In this document: piece by piece, positions 1 through 14,300 of the stretch
Position numbering within the stretch: position 1 is the first letter of the stretch
How the letters are laid out: every line of letters starts with the position of its first letter
From: Elgaria multicarinata webbii
Lineage: Eukaryota > Chordata > Lepidosauria > Squamata > Anguidae
DNA: 64,000 bases
NCBI RefSeq assembly: GCF_023053635.1
Contig: NC_086188.1
Coordinates: forward strand, 384,501 to 448,500
Direction: 5' to 3'
Program-made: the position numbers and the translations under genes
Notes under the pieces: generated by a model
The model's database searches: none
Seen by the model: only the letters and a program-made list of their open reading frames with translations
Told to the model about the DNA's origin: nothing

Positions 1-2301
1 CCTTCCTGTGGATCTCGACCCCGCTCTCGCCCTGGCCTGACGCTCGCTCCGCAGCCTCGCTTTCTGCACTCCCCCGTCGCTGAAGAGGCGCACAGCATGA
101 GCACGGTCTGGCTCTGCGGCGCAAACGGCTGTGTGCTGCAGCTCCGCAGCGGGATCCATGGCTGTGGAAACTCAGCGGATCAAAGCCGGCTGCAGGTGAG
201 AACCTGCCGCATCGGAGGAGTGAAGCTGGGAGAGGAGGCCCGAGCCGGGCCCTTTCCCCTGGCAACAGGGACCCTCCCTGGCCAGGAGCGGCAGCCACCC
301 ACAGGGCTTCGGTTTCTCCCGGGGGCCTGTGTTTAACTGTAGGGATATGAAGAAGGAAACGCCTGCCTTTGAAACGCTGCTCAAGGGCACCAGCTGTGAC
401 CCCTGAGGAAGGAGCAAGGCAAGGCAAGGCGGATGCATCAAGCCAATTAAAATGGCTCCATCGAGATTAATCACCCAGCAGCCGTAGCTAAAAGGCATTT
501 CGAATTCCCAGGGGTGGGTCGGCCCTGCTACGCGCAGCGGCATCAGCCTTGGTGGACCGCCGGCCGCTTCATCGGCTGCGGGAAGGCTTATCCTGAGTCG
601 CGGCCCTTCACGGTCTCCCCACATGCCTGGGACTCCGATCCAATGTTCCCTGTGGCTGATGCAGCGGGCTGCAATCCACGAGGGCTGGGGGTTGTCATGA
701 ATGCATTGGCCTCGGGGGCCGCGTGGCTCTTTTCACATGCTAGATTCCCACTGAGAGGCTGCCCCAGAGCTTAGTTTGCAGCTGCACTTTGACGTTGCCC
801 CAGGGAAGGGCGCTTTGCTCTCCAGTCCGAGAGACTTTCCCCCAAAGCCAGCTGGTGGGACCAAGGCCTTTGGCCGGCGGTGGGCCGTGAGCCCCGTGGC
901 CGGCGGCCAGGCAGCCCCAACTTCTTGCGACTCCGCACGGGGTTCCCTCCGTGCTGCTCCTGCGTTGCTCCACGGCAAGGCCCCGCTCTGCATTTCCTGC
1001 TTCTGAATTCCAGGTCAGCGAGCAACATTTCCAGGCGTTTGCTCTGGAACAATGGGAGCAGGTGCAGTTTGCCGCAGCGTCGGTTCCCTCCGGCTCATTT
1101 GCGCCTTTCCCCCTCCCTCCCTCCCTCCCTCCACTACGCTTGCAGAACACCGGGAGGCCTTGCCGAACACGGCAGGACAGCAGAGGCCCTGCCTCAGGCG
1201 TCCGCTGGTGTCAAGGTGGGTTTTGTGCCCAGCGGTAACGTAGAGGGAGCGGCCAGAGGCACAAGTGAACCGGAAGGCCTGGAAGCGAGGGCAAAACGAG
1301 GAGGAGGAGGAGAAGAAAGCTTTAGCTGCTGACAGACGTTTGTTTTTTAGTTGTATTTCCGTGTGTTCTAGAGCCTTGTAAGCCCCCTTGGGTGGGCAGT
1401 GCGCTCAAAATATCTTACATGAATACAAAACTCCGTGCAAAATTTTGCTATAAATGGAGAAAATGCATCAGTCCCACCCTGGAAACAAGACCAGCTAGCT
1501 CAGAATTCTGAAAGCCAGGGTGTGGTGGGGGAAGCAGATGAGGAGAACGTCGAAAGCATATCGCTGTTTGCAACCCTGGGCTGGGAGGAGGCCCAGTGAT
1601 CCCTGGGGAAAAGCCTTTCCAGGCGGGAGGAGGGGGTTGGTTCTGGGCCTGGTGCTTCCCCACATCCACCCAGGACCCGGGCTGCAGTGCAAACAATGCC
1701 GGCCTGCATTCTAGCGGGTGGCCTGGGTTCCCCTGAGAGGCTGGCTTGACCCGGTGGGCCGCACTGCCCCATGCAAACTGAGGCTATGCGCCCAAGACCC
1801 CCTGCAGCCCCTCTTGGTCAGGAAGGGTGGGCAGAGCCAGGGGAACGGCCTTCCAAGGACGTGGGCCCACCACGACCGGCCTTCCCGTTGGAGAAGCCCT
1901 GGGAGCCCCCAGAGTTTCCCGGAGCGCAGCTTGGCAACGGCTGCCCTCTGCGGGCTTTGCCGAGTGGTGTGACTCCACCTCAGGCTCGCGTGGGGTGGAC
2001 CGAGGGCTCCGTCGGATTCCAAGGCCGTGCTTCCGCTTCCGTCGTTCGAGGAATGGCGGCTGAGCTGCTGGCCTCGTTTGGTGCTTGTGCTGCGTGTTCC
2101 TTGATTCTTCTCCGCTCCGAGGTCTGTGACGCGCTTATTCATCCCAATCCGCTTTGGAAGGCTGCGTTTGGCAGCCCTTCGATGGCCTTCTGCCGTGTGC
2201 GTGCGTGTGGGCTTGATTTGATTCTTTGCCTCCCGCTTGTCTCGCCATGCTCTGTCTCTGTTTGGTCTAATCTTCTCAATTTCCCTGTTTCGTCTCTGTA
2301 G
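1..2301 (+). other. PITPNM2: PITPNM2 intron, partial (no exon seen)
   Basis: The first recognisable PITPNM2 exon starts at 2302 in phase 1, so this stretch is the tail of the preceding intron. The open frame near 97-336 has a donor-like site around 192, but its translation does not resemble the PITPNM2 segment expected here. The block at about 1325-1440 looks like a decayed interspersed-repeat 3' end (compare 38040-38225). Nothing else stands out. Confidence 0.7.
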
Positions 2302-5300
2302 CGGATGTTGTTCCGTCTCATGGTGGCGTCTTCGTGGAAAACGTGTCCCCTTCTGCCCCCAATTCAGCCCCCCAGTTCAGGGGCTTCCGGAGGGCCAGCG
2401 AGGCCAGTATTGCCAGCCAGGTCTCAGGAATGGCAGACAGTTACACGGCTTCCAACATAGCCAACAGTAAGTGCTCCTCCCCATCCCCACCCACCCCACC
2501 CCACCCCCCGCCAAAACTCCCCACTGCTTTGCAGGACAGACTGATGGGTTAGACTTAGAGCAACTCAGTGACCCACGGTTGACCTACCTGACTGAACCTT
2601 CCTCTTGTACCCCGGTCAGTTTGGGCATGATCCGAGGCCTGTTTAGGCAGAAGGGGGAAGCCCTACCGCTCCTAGCGTTCCCCAGCCAGCATAGGCTGTC
2701 TGGGGGGTGCCGGCAGTTGTTGGGGTTTCTTTTCTTTCAACGTGACTCGAATCGCAGCCTTCGTTGATTATAAAGGTGCTTTGCATAAATTTTGCTGATT
2801 ACGCATAGCAGCCTAATTGTGCGCTAGTTTGCGAGATCAGATTTAGAGCCTCGCAGTTCAGGTATTAAAACCTGTTGAAAATCAATCAATAAAAATTAGT
2901 TTGCCAGCAGAGAATCCCAGCAGCTAATGCTAGATTTCAAAATCCACCCCTGGCTGCTTTATTACTCTTCAGCTGGGAGATCAGATTCTTAACTGAGCTG
3001 AACTCCTGAGGCAGCTGGCAGCCATTCAAGTCCACTTTGCGGAGTATGTCATGTCGGACGAAGCCCCACATGGCGGCCGGCAGGGACACACCCACACCCA
3101 CACCCACACCATCCACCTGGGCCAACTTCACTCCCGGAGCAGCACAGGCAGGCAGGCAGGCTGGCTTCTCCGGGGTCGTTTGCACCCTCGGAATCCCACG
3201 GGCATCCATCGCCCCCCTGGCTCTGAACCCAAGGGGAGAAGTCCTGGCCGGAAGAACCAGCCGTCTCCTCGGGGGAGAGGAGCGGGGGCCACGCCTGCGA
3301 GGAAGGGCCTCTGGGCTCCCCTGTGAGCCTTGCTGTCTGGATGGGGCTCTCGAGCAGACGGGGTGGGTGGGTGCCTGTCCTGCATTGTCCGCTTGTGGTC
3401 CTTGCAACAGCCCCGTGAAAGAAAGCCCGCCCACGTTGGCCTCCGTGGTGCTGTAGAGGGGGGTGTGTGTGCAGGGGGACAGGAAGGTCCAGCCGCTGGC
3501 TCAAGCCTTCCGCAAGAGTAAGAGAGGGTGGGTCAGGCGCCGAGCTCCCACCACGCTCTGGCTCAAGCTGTGCTTCCTGGTCATCTTAGCAGGAGGGGCA
3601 GGAGGTGGCATCTCTGCCGGGCGGTAGCCAGGCTGCCTGTCTAGGACTGGAGCGGCGTGGGGAGGAAGGGGCGCCAGGCCTGCCCCCTCGGCCCTCACGG
3701 CTGCCCTGGGAAGGTCGGGACGGGTTCTCCTGAGAAGGCTGGCCTCAGGCCACGTCCACGCGGCTCTTAAAACGTTGATGGTGCGGCGTTCCCGCGATGG
3801 TCGAGGGACAAAAAAATCCAGCCGTTTAGATTTTTCTCAGTTTCTCATTTTTTCAATCTTCGGTTCGTTTGGTCCTTTTTGCACTTCAGTTTGCACATTT
3901 TTTTCAAGTCTGCAAGAAAATTTGCACGTGTTTTCATGTGCATTTCTTCTAATATATGCATTTGAATGCATTTTAAAGCAATTTTCCTAATACCTGCATT
4001 TTTTTTGCCAGCATTTTTTCCTAATACTGTGCATTTTTGTATCTTATTTTCACTAATTTATGCATTTTTGAGCACACTTTTCCCTAATATAGTTTTGGGT
4101 TTTTTTAATTGGAAAACTGCACTGTAACCTTTGGGGTCCAGATCCGCACCAAGCAGGATATAGGACACTTTGAACACGCTTTGAAAGCTGCCTCTGACGC
4201 TCTGGGCCCTGGGCCCCAGCAGTTGTCATTCCGGTTATAAACCCCTTTAAAGCAGTAGCGTAGATCCTGCCCAGGTTTGGAAAGTGTGAATTATTGCGAA
4301 CCCATTTTCTACCCCTTCCCTGACATGGTCCCAGGTTTGCTAAGAAGATGGGCAGTAGAAAGAAGCCGGGAAAGGCGGCGGCCGCAGCACGTTGCTGGGC
4401 GGATCTCCTGCCTGCCAGAGGGTCCTCCATCCTTGCTGTGTGCTCCTCCCTTTCCCCAGAGAAAGACATCCCTGTGCCTCCTGTTGGGCAGAGACCCGCC
4501 CCGCTCGCGGTCCATTAGTCCTGAGCCTTCAGCGCGCTCACCTTGCAGTGTAGCCGTGAGGACTAGGAACATGCTCTCCAGGATCCAAGAAAGCGCAACG
4601 GGAGAGAGGGGTGTTTGGGGCATCAATCTGGCGTAGCCGGGCAGGACAGGGCAGGGCAGGGACGTCTCAGCCGGCCTCATCCTGAAGAGCCGGGCAGCAG
4701 CCAGTGGCTCTAGAGGATGTAGCGGGGTGCCGTTGGCTCTTTGAGTCATCGGGTCTCTTCTGAGCTGGAAATGGCAAGGCCACCTTTGGCCATTGACCGT
4801 GGAGGGGGCGGCAGGGTGGCAGGCCCTTCGCTCCCTCTTCCACCAGCTCCCTCGGTGGTGTGGCGCGTCCGCCTGCGGCATCCTCTGCAAGGCTCTCCCA
4901 TTCAAGACCCCCTTGGCTGACGCCCCAGGCGTGTGCCCAGCCTTGCCTGGCTCTGCTCAGTTCTTGGCACCTAGAAGTAGGTCCCAGGTCTAGAAGCCAC
5001 GGCCCATATACAGCAAAAGGCAGTGGAGGTTCTTAAAGCGGCCAAGGTATCCCCTTCGTGACCCCTCTCCATTGAATTTCATTGTTGCATGACTGTGCTT
5101 GTGTTAACCAGGATGTGTTTTATTTTTGTTTCGTCTTTTTTTGTGTGTGTTTAAATGTTGTTCCTTTTAGAAAACAAAAACCATTTCCACCACTCCAGGG
5201 GGTTTAGCCTTCTAGCCCTGCTTGCTCTCCCGCACAAATCCCCCGCCCACCCCTCGCCTCAAAGGCAGAGGGCATCTAAGCCCGAAAGGTCCCAGAATCC

Positions 5301-8300
5301 TCTGGGAAGAAGGTTTGGGAGGCCCTCCCATGGGGAAGCGGATTCCACTCTGCCGATTCCAGATCTCGACTTCAATCAAGGTATTCTGGAGAGAGGCGGA
5401 GGGGGTCACGGGGCAGCACCTCCTCCTCCTCCTCCTCCTCCTCCTCCTCCTCCTCCTCCTCACTAACCCCCTCGGTCACCGTCTCCAGAGCCCGTTCCCC
5501 GGTGTTCCCTCTTTGGCACGTCTCCGTCTTGGTGCGGGGCTTAACAAGCTTTCTCTCTGCTTTGAGGATTCACCTTCATGCAAAGCGCACTCTGGTTCGC
5601 TTTCACTTTGGGCACCTTTGACTGCCCTGTTTGGAGAATCCCAAATTCTGCTGCCTGTCTTTGAACAGGAAAGAGAAATCTGGAACATCTGCCCATCCGA
5701 GGCAGCCTTTGGCTTGGGAGCAGAGACCACGGCTGGCGCATTCCGAAAAGTGCAGCCATCTGGGTACATCAGGATCTGGGGACAAAGGGCATCACCAGAC
5801 GAAGGAAACCGAGGCAGAATTTTACAGATTTGGGGAGCGTTCATCAGTTTTCGTACCAATCTGGCCTGACAGTGAGGTTAACAGAGCCAATCAAAATTAG
5901 GCTGGGGGGGAGGGGGGGGAGATCATTGAAAAACCCAGCAAACCCATTGGAGTTTTCTGCAAAATCCCAGGTTGTGACCTACGTGCAGATAAATGAGGAT
6001 TCTCCCAACAGCCGGTGCTTGACGTCCTTCTCCCGTGTCTGCATCTAAACTGCAAAGCGAGGAGGGGGCATAGAGGAGAAGGGGGGCTTTCTCCCCCCTC
6101 CCCTCCCCCCCCCCCCAGCAAGCTCTTCCTGGCCTTCCTTTGGGCACTTGCGGTTTTGGTATTCCATCACTGATTTACATGTACAAACGTGTGTTTTAAA
6201 AATTAGGTATCCAGAAATGGTAGGTTTGGGGGCAGAAGCCTCAGAGGTGTTTGAGGTCCTGAAGGAGGAGCCCATCTCCTTCATTTTCTCTTTGACTGAG
6301 ACTTTGCCAGAGGTTAAACCTGGTATCAAATATAGAATCGTGTAAGCGTCTGTTTTCTTCGCCCGGAAAACCCTGAGAACTGTCGTTCGGTGGGCGGTTG
6401 GGTCAGCGGTCTCTTAACGAGAGGATAACCCGCCAACGACAGCCCCCAGGATTCTTTGGGAGGAGCCATTGCGGTGACACTGGGGTCACGCGTTGTCTGG
6501 TACTTTCGTCAGAAGAGCCATGCAGCTGGAACCTGGAACGAGGCTCTGAAATGCTCGCTGTTTCACACACACACACACCCCATTGGGCTCTGCCTCCTTC
6601 CCTCTTGTTCTCAGTTGCTGCGAAATGGTGGGGGGCCAAGCGGATCGACTACGCCCTCTACTGCCCCGACGCCCTGACGGCCTTCCCCACGGTGGCTCTG
6701 CCGCACCTCTTCCACGCCAGCTACTGGGAATCCACCGACGTGGTCTCCTTCCTGCTCAGACAGGTCAGTCCCGCCTGGTTGGAACAAGCACCATCCTGTG
6801 TTGGTGCTGAATCACAGCAGTTGCTCAGGGTTGTTCTGTGAGACTGCAAAGGTCTCGTTTTCGTGTCCCAGGCGTTGCTTCTCATGTTTACAAACGGAGG
6901 CATTTCTGAAGCAGCCTCCAAAGGGCGTGGGCGGCTGCCACTTTGAACAAGGACGGCTTGCAGACACCCGTGGCTAAACGTTCATGATGGCAGCAGTACG
7001 AGCGTCGGCAGCTGCCGCGTTGCCCTTGGCAAGTCCAGTGGCGCTCCTGGTGACCGGATGTCGCTGCTCCCAGGCCTACGTGCCCTCCCCTCCCACCCAC
7101 CCCAGTTCTCTGTAAGCCTCCATTTTTCGAAATCTGAATGAAAATTCTCTTGCTGAAGGGTCCTGACTCCTCACACTCCGGAACCTCTTCAGATAACAAG
7201 GGGGAAAGGAAGAAAACGCTCTAGAAAGAGGCTCCGTGGTCCTATGAAAGCAGGCTGGGACCTTCCAACGCTGCTCCCTGGCATGCTCTGGGGGTGTTTT
7301 AGACAGGGCGCTCCTTTGGTAGGAGCCGGAGCCAGCCCTGGTTCCCCCTTTTTGCCTGGGGAGCAGCTAGGGGGGGCGGGGGGGCGGGGGGGCTGCGGCT
7401 TTGGCATCCCTGATACAAAACGTATAAAGCACATCCGCTTCTTTGAGAATGGTTTTGTAAGGGGAATGTGGTTCAGGCATATGGGGAGGGAACAAGATTG
7501 GGAGGGGCGATCCACGTTCAATTGCAAGAGACCCGAGGCATGCCAAGCGATCTGGGAAGCTGGTCTCACCCTTGGGGCGAAGCACCCTCGGGGAGCACGG
7601 TTCACGATGCCTTGGCGGCGTTAGCTCTTTGTGGGGGGGGGAGAACTGGCACGTGCCGAGGGGAAGCAGAGCTCAGCGTTGGAGGAGCGCTTAAAAGAGC
7701 CGGTCCTTCACCTGGCCAAGTACCGGCAGATGTGATCAATTGTAACGCCAATTCATGGCAATGCACCAACGTCAAAGACCTTGTAGTGTGATACTTACTG
7801 TCATCAGCAGTAGGCAAATGGGACTCCACTCACGATCCAAGGGGCTTCTTTTGGCCCCTTCATCCGTGTCCATCCCTTCATCTCTACAAGTGTTAATTAA
7901 TCCAGAATAACTACTAGCTCTCTCTTCTTCTTCTTCTTCTTCTTCTTCTTCTTCTTCTTCTTCTTCTTCTTCTTCTTCTTCTTTTAAAAAAGGGTTTGAA
8001 TCCTGTCTTTCAGTCAGTGCAGAAAAACAGCCATGGGGCTGAGTAACACGACGCCTCGCCGGAAGAACGCCGGGGTTCCCCCAGCCCAGCATTCCAATGC
8101 CCACGCAGTGGCTGCCCGTGGGAAGCCCACAGAGCAGGGCACGAGCCCGACAGCAGCCTGCTGCCCGTGTCCCCCAGCGGCTGGCGTTCAGAGGGGCAAT
8201 GCTGCTGCCGCTGGTGCTGGCTGGAGGGACCCTGGAGCCCTCTGGAGGGCGAGGAGCCGTGGGGAGGGTGGTCCTGCAGCCAGCGGCCTGATCCCCTTCC

Positions 8301-11300
8301 AAAGCTACCGCCCTGCGAGCGCCGGTGCCTTGCCAGGAGGCTGGAGGCTCCGTGGAAGCCACTGACCAGGCTGCTCTTTCCTCAGGTGATGAGACATGAG
8401 AACTCCGGCATTCTAGAGCTGGACGGGAAAGAGGTCTCCGTCTTCACGCCCTCCAAGCCCCGGGAGAAATGGCTTCGGAAGAGGACCCACGTCAAGCTCA
8501 GGGTGACTGACGGCAGCCCCCCTCCCTGCTCGGCCATGTATTTGACTCCCTCAAACACCACAAAAACATGACAACGAGCCATATTACGCACCCAACAGTA
8601 TACATAACAATAGTTATTGGTAATGGCTTTACTTTTGCTTTAATTAAATTTTTCATTTTACATCACCGCAAAGACATTAAAAACATCAAGATTATATTAT
8701 AACCAGAACATAAAAATAGTTATTCACAATAGCTTTATCTTGGTTATAATTAAATGTTTAATTTTATATCATCAAACAAAACAAAGACATCATAAAACTC
8801 TACATTATACAACCGATGCATTAAAAAAGAAGATGCGTAATGGCTTTAACTTTTTAAAATGGTTATTGTAATTTAACATCAACCTAAACAAAACCATTAG
8901 AAAATCCAAATGAGAATGGGAGTATTTCCATGACTCCACAAGGGGACACGTTAGGCACAGTGGTAGATGGGTGTGCAGAGGGGACTGTGGCTACGTGTGT
9001 GCCAGAGTGCCTTTCCACGCAAGGCTTTTATTGCGCGGTTGTGGTTGCTCACTCGTTCACGGTCGTTTCTGGGTCCTTTATACGACGGCGTCCTCCTCCA
9101 GGGCCTCTCCTGTGCTTTGCAACCATTATTGCGGGTTTCCACGCCCCCCCCCCCTTAACAGGGCAAATCTGGTATAGCCTTAATGGCTCCATTAAGCTTT
9201 CCGTGTGATTGCACAATTCCACTACGCCACATTGCCATCTGGTGGCTGTATAATGAAACATACAGGCAGAGAAAGAAAACCCCCAGGGGGGAAACAGCAC
9301 CTGTAAAGAAGCCGCTCCTAATCCTGTACAGAATGCAGAAGCCCAGGTAAAGATGCAGGATAAAAGCCTCCCTGGCAGACATGCCCTGAGCTGAGAGCAA
9401 TCGCTTTCATTCGCAATAGGCAACCTGAAACCCCCCTCAGACGTTTTTGGCTACCATTCCCATAATTCCTGGCCGTTGGCCATGCTGTCCGGGGCTTATT
9501 GGGGCGGTTGCCCCAAACATCTGCAGGGCTCCCGGTCGCCTGTCCCTGCCAGCTGCTGCTCCTCCTCGGCCTCAATCAATTTCTCCGTCGCTTTGGCTGC
9601 CCTTGCTGGAACCACGGGGCCTTCAGCCAGCAGGGTTCTGAGAGGCTGACTGAAGCGTGGTTCCTGAATCGTGACAATACACGTGCAGTGCGGCTGCTGC
9701 TCTTCCATGCTTCGGGGTTTTACTGCCTTCAGTGCCGGAGGAGCAGCAGGTGGGGGTCGCACACGCGGCCTGTCTCACGGGCTTCCCAGCGCAGCCTCTG
9801 GCCGGACCCTGTGCCAGCAGAGTGCAGGGCTGGATGGGCCTGTGGCCGGACCCAGCAGGACTCCTGCTCCTCTTCGCACTCCTGCCGTTTGATCGGCGCC
9901 ACAAGGGAAAGGGGGGCTCCAGCAGTTCGTAAACAAACAACGATCCCACCCTTAAAGGCAGCCGAGAAAGACTGGCAGGCAGGCAACCGAGAGATCCCAC
10001 TCTGCTGGGACGCATCTGCAGTTCCCTCTGGGCTGGCCGGTGAAATGCCCAACTCGCTTCCCTTCCGTTTGCAGAACGTGGCCGCCAACCACCGCATCAA
10101 CGATGCCATTGCCAACGAGGACGGCCCCCAGCTGTTAACGGGAAGGTTTATGTACGGCCCCTTGGACATGGTCACGCTCACAGGGGAAAAGGTACGGTGT
10201 GGCGTCGGTCTGAGCTGACCCTGGTGGACGGAGGAGAGGCGAAGGGCTCTACGGCATTTTCTGTGTCACTGAAATTGAAATGTGGTCTGTGCTAAAGGCT
10301 TGTTTAAAACAAATTCGCTGATCAACATTGTTGGAATTAATCAGCTGTCTGAAACCAGATGTAACTCAGGAAGCAGCCATGTTTCATACAAACAGTGCTT
10401 GTTCCTAGTGAAGGAGCTGTTCAGTTCACAGGGACTGGTGAAGCAAAGACTCACCAAAGATTATCGCAAGTTCTTGATTTCCGTTTTTGCTATAGAGAAA
10501 CTTAACATTTAGGCTCTTGCTTTGTGCCACAGGTGGACATTCACATAATGACACAGCCCCCATCAGGAGAATGGGCTTACTTTGACACGGAGGTCACCAA
10601 TAGCAGTGGTAGGATTTCCTACGTTGTCCCAGAGAAGAGGCGGTTGGGGATCGGTGTCTATCCTGTCAAGATGGTGGTCAGGTGCGTCCCTCTGAGCGGT
10701 GGCACCTTGGCTTGTGCAGCCCGGGGGGGGGGGGCGGACGGGGGGAGGAACTGGGGCTGGGGCTTACGATTGTGGAGGGCGAGAAGCTGGACGGAGAACG
10801 TGTCAATTGATCAGTACCCCAAAAATATGGGTTTGGTATGAAGAGCGGTGACAAGGGCCGGATTAGACGAGATCCAAATATTTCTTTTTAAAAAATGAAA
10901 CAAAAAGAAGAAAATCGCTGCAGGAGGGTCTGATTTGGGTTGCGACTGAGAGAAAGATGGCCAACTTTTCTCCCTCTCCAAGAATGCTAGAGCCCAACGG
11001 GGCCATGATCCCATGAAGCTGATCGGTGGGAGATTCCGGACAAGTAAAAGGAAGGACTTCTTCACACAGCACAGAGTTAAACTGTGGAACTCACTACCAC
11101 AAGAATGTAGTAGTGATGGCCACCAAGTTAGATGTGTGTGGGTTTTTTTTTAAAAAAGGGAGTTAGATAAATTCCTGGAGGGAGAAGGCTCTCAGTGGCT
11201 CCTAGCCCTGAGGGCTCTGTGCCACCCCCAGTATCCGAGGCAGTATGCCTGTGTACATCAGCTGCTGGGGAACATGGGTGGGAAGGTGCTGTTGTTGTTG

Positions 11301-14300
11301 TTGTTATTTATTACATTTATATACTGCCCCATAGCCAAAGCTCTCTGGGCGGTGTGCAAAAGTTAAAAACAGTGAACATTAAAAAGAAATATACAAAATT
11401 TGAAACCATCAAAAGCATAAAATACAAACAAAAACAGACAATATCCCTTTAAAAACAACTATTCTGGGGCCACATATAGTCGTGCCTCGGATTAACCTCG
11501 TTGGCTACAATGCTGACCCTGCGCAAAGCATTTGCACCCGTGTCGTGCTTGTGGGTCCCTGGTCGACAGCCGGTCGGCCCCTGTGTGTGAACTGGGCCAG
11601 ATGGACCCTGGGCCTGGCCCAGCCTCAGGGCTCTTGTGCTGTTCTGCCGTGGAACCCTAGACCAGCAGAGTGCTATAAGGCCAGCGGCTCCATGCAGGGA
11701 TCCCCTCTTCTCCCCCATCTCCTCCTGCCCGGTTTTCCCGGTCAAACCTCTGCCACTTCGTCACCAGCTGTTGTTTGCCCCAGTCAGGGGAAATGTCTGG
11801 GCGCAATGAGAGTAAAGGTCTCACCGTTGCAGCTGCGGAGGACTCCGCCCGAATCAGGACCGCAGCGAGGGGAGAGTTGTTACAGCTCCCTCTATGCTTG
11901 GGTGGCACTGTGCTTACTCCAGAGTAAAACAGAAAAGCTGTGAAAACCACCCAATGATCAGGGGAAGAGGGAGGGCATTTGGGGACTCCCAGAAGGCCAG
12001 ATTGGAACTGGGGTGGGAGGTGGGGAGGGAACTTGGCCAGCAGGCTTGAGGCTCATTCCCTGTGCGCGAGGGTTTCTGGCTCCCAAATGTTTAAGAAGGT
12101 CAACAACAAGCCTTCTCTCCCCACCCATGTTGGGTTGGGGTAATCGGGAGTGAGTGGAGAGAGAAAAGGTGGGGGCCATGCACTGATCCTGTAAGCAATA
12201 CTTGCTCTGAGCCAAGGGTTTTAATTCTGCCGGGTGTGGGTGGGTGTCTGCCCTGAGCCACTCTTTTGCACCTAAGTCCAGATGGAGAACCCTGGAAACC
12301 AAAGCGAGTCTTGGAGACTGGCGTCTGCACTGGATGGACCATTTGGGCTAACGAAGCAGCGTTCTTCTCATGTTCTGTTAACAGGAGTTGAAGCGGAATT
12401 GTGCTTCTTGCGTTGGGAGAGGGAGTGGACGCTGGGAGCCTCAGCCATTGCTGTCCTCCCGAGGAATTTGCGCCCCACCTTTCCTCTCTGGCATGGAAGT
12501 GCCCCAGAACTGCTAACTCTAGAGCCAGTGTTCACTCCTCCTGCCTTTCTCTGCAGGGGTGACCACACGTACGCCGACAGCTACGTCACTGTCCTGCCCA
12601 AGGGGACAGAATTTGTGGTCTTCAGCATCGACGGATCCTTCGCAGCCAGCGTTTCGATCATGGGCAGCGACCCCAAAGTCCGAGCCGGAGCGGTCGATGT
12701 AGTACGGTACGAGGGCTGTGGGGCGGGCCTGGGTCTGAGGGGTTGCAGGGAAGTCCCTTTCTTTTGCCACCCCCCCCCCCCCCGCACCGTTGGGAACGGA
12801 GGAGGCGGAGGCTGCTCACGGGCTCCTGTTCGCTCCCTGACCTGGGGGTTTCTCCGGGATCGGTCCAGAGCCTCTGTTGAACAGAGAGACACACTTTGGC
12901 GGCCTGCAGGGGTGCGTTGTGTTCGTTCTCACCTTCAAATACATTTCTATCCCGCCTTTTCCCCTCTTGCAAGGAGCCCCAGGCGGATTACGTAATCCTC
13001 CTCCTCCTCCTCCTCCTCCTCCTCCTCCTCCATTTTGTCCTCAGAGCAAGCCTGTGCGGAGGTTAGGCTGAGAGGCCGTGACTGGCCCCGGTTCACCCAA
13101 TCAGCTTCGTGGACCTCCCGGGCCCCAGCCCCGCGCTCCGGCTGCCGCACTGGCCTGGCTCGCTCTCATGCGCTTCTCCCCTGCCCTCCCTTCTCCACAG
13201 GCACTGGCAAGACCTCGGCTACCTCATCATCTACGTCACGGGCCGGCCGGACATGCAGAAGCAGCGGGTGGTGGCCTGGCTGGCGCAGCACAACTTCCCC
13301 CACGGGGTCGTCTCGTTCTGCGATGGGCTGGTCCACGACCCGCTGCGGCACAAGGCCAACTTCCTGAAGTCCCTCATCACAGACGTGAGTGGGGGCGGGG
13401 GGCGTGCGTGCGTGCGTGCGTGGCCTGCGTCCAAGCGGGAACCACCCCGAGGTCTCTCTCGGCATGAGCAGGGAGAACGTCTCTAGGCCGCAGGGCCTGG
13501 CGGGGGGCGGTGGAGGCCCTCGTGGACGGGGGGAGGAAGAGGCCTCTGGGGGGCTGCCTGGGGGGCCCTGGGGCGGAGATCCCAGGCATTGGGGGGGTGC
13601 AGTTTCATGCCTCAGCCTGGTTGTTTAGGGTTGCCGTTGATATTTTGGTTCTACCTTCAAGGGCTGCCTAGAAATAATTTTAGATCAAAAGGTTGTATGT
13701 GGTTGTATTCTAATGAATAATTGTTATAGCTGTTTTAAATTTTGTATGTTTTGAGTTTATTGTAAGTTGCTTTGAGCCTTCTTTTAAAAAGCTACCTTAA
13801 GAAATTCGGTGGTGATTCGATGGTGGTGGTGGTGGTGATAGCAAGTGGACGGCTCCGGGCCTTGGAGAACTACAGCCCTCATAAAAGCAGGCCGCACAGA
13901 CGTAGCCTTCTTGGGCTTCCTTTTTTCAATAAAGGGAAACCCCAGAATGCCGCGGGGGCGGTGTGGGTGGGCTTCTCATCACCTTGACCGTCGCAGGCGA
14001 GACTGTGGAGGAGGGCCGGAGAGGGCCAGGCGGAGAGTCGCGGGGAAGAGGCCGCTCCTGAAGTTGCAGCCGGCCGGAGGCTGAGGCTAAGCGGGGCGTG
14101 GTGCCGCCTCCCTGCTCTGCCACGGCAGAGGCTCCTTCCATAAGCATCCTTCCAGGGCGCTCCCGCGTGGAGCTGGCCTCTCCCAGGGAAGCCCTTTGCC
14201 GCTGGCTCTCTTCTTCGAACCAGCCCCCAGCTGGGATGGCTGGTTCCATCTGAGAGAACCTCCAGACCTGCAGGAGCTTCCCTCTGGGCGTGAGGAGCGC

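Noticed and set aside
97-192. Possible PITPNM2 exon at the window start ending at a GTGAGA donor
   Set aside because: The translation does not fit the PITPNM2 segment that should precede the exon at 2302, and no supporting acceptor or phase was found.
7923-7983. Regular repeats resembling an array (also 5419, 28741, 58130)
   Set aside because: These are simple microsatellites without spacers, not CRISPR arrays, and the genome is a vertebrate one.
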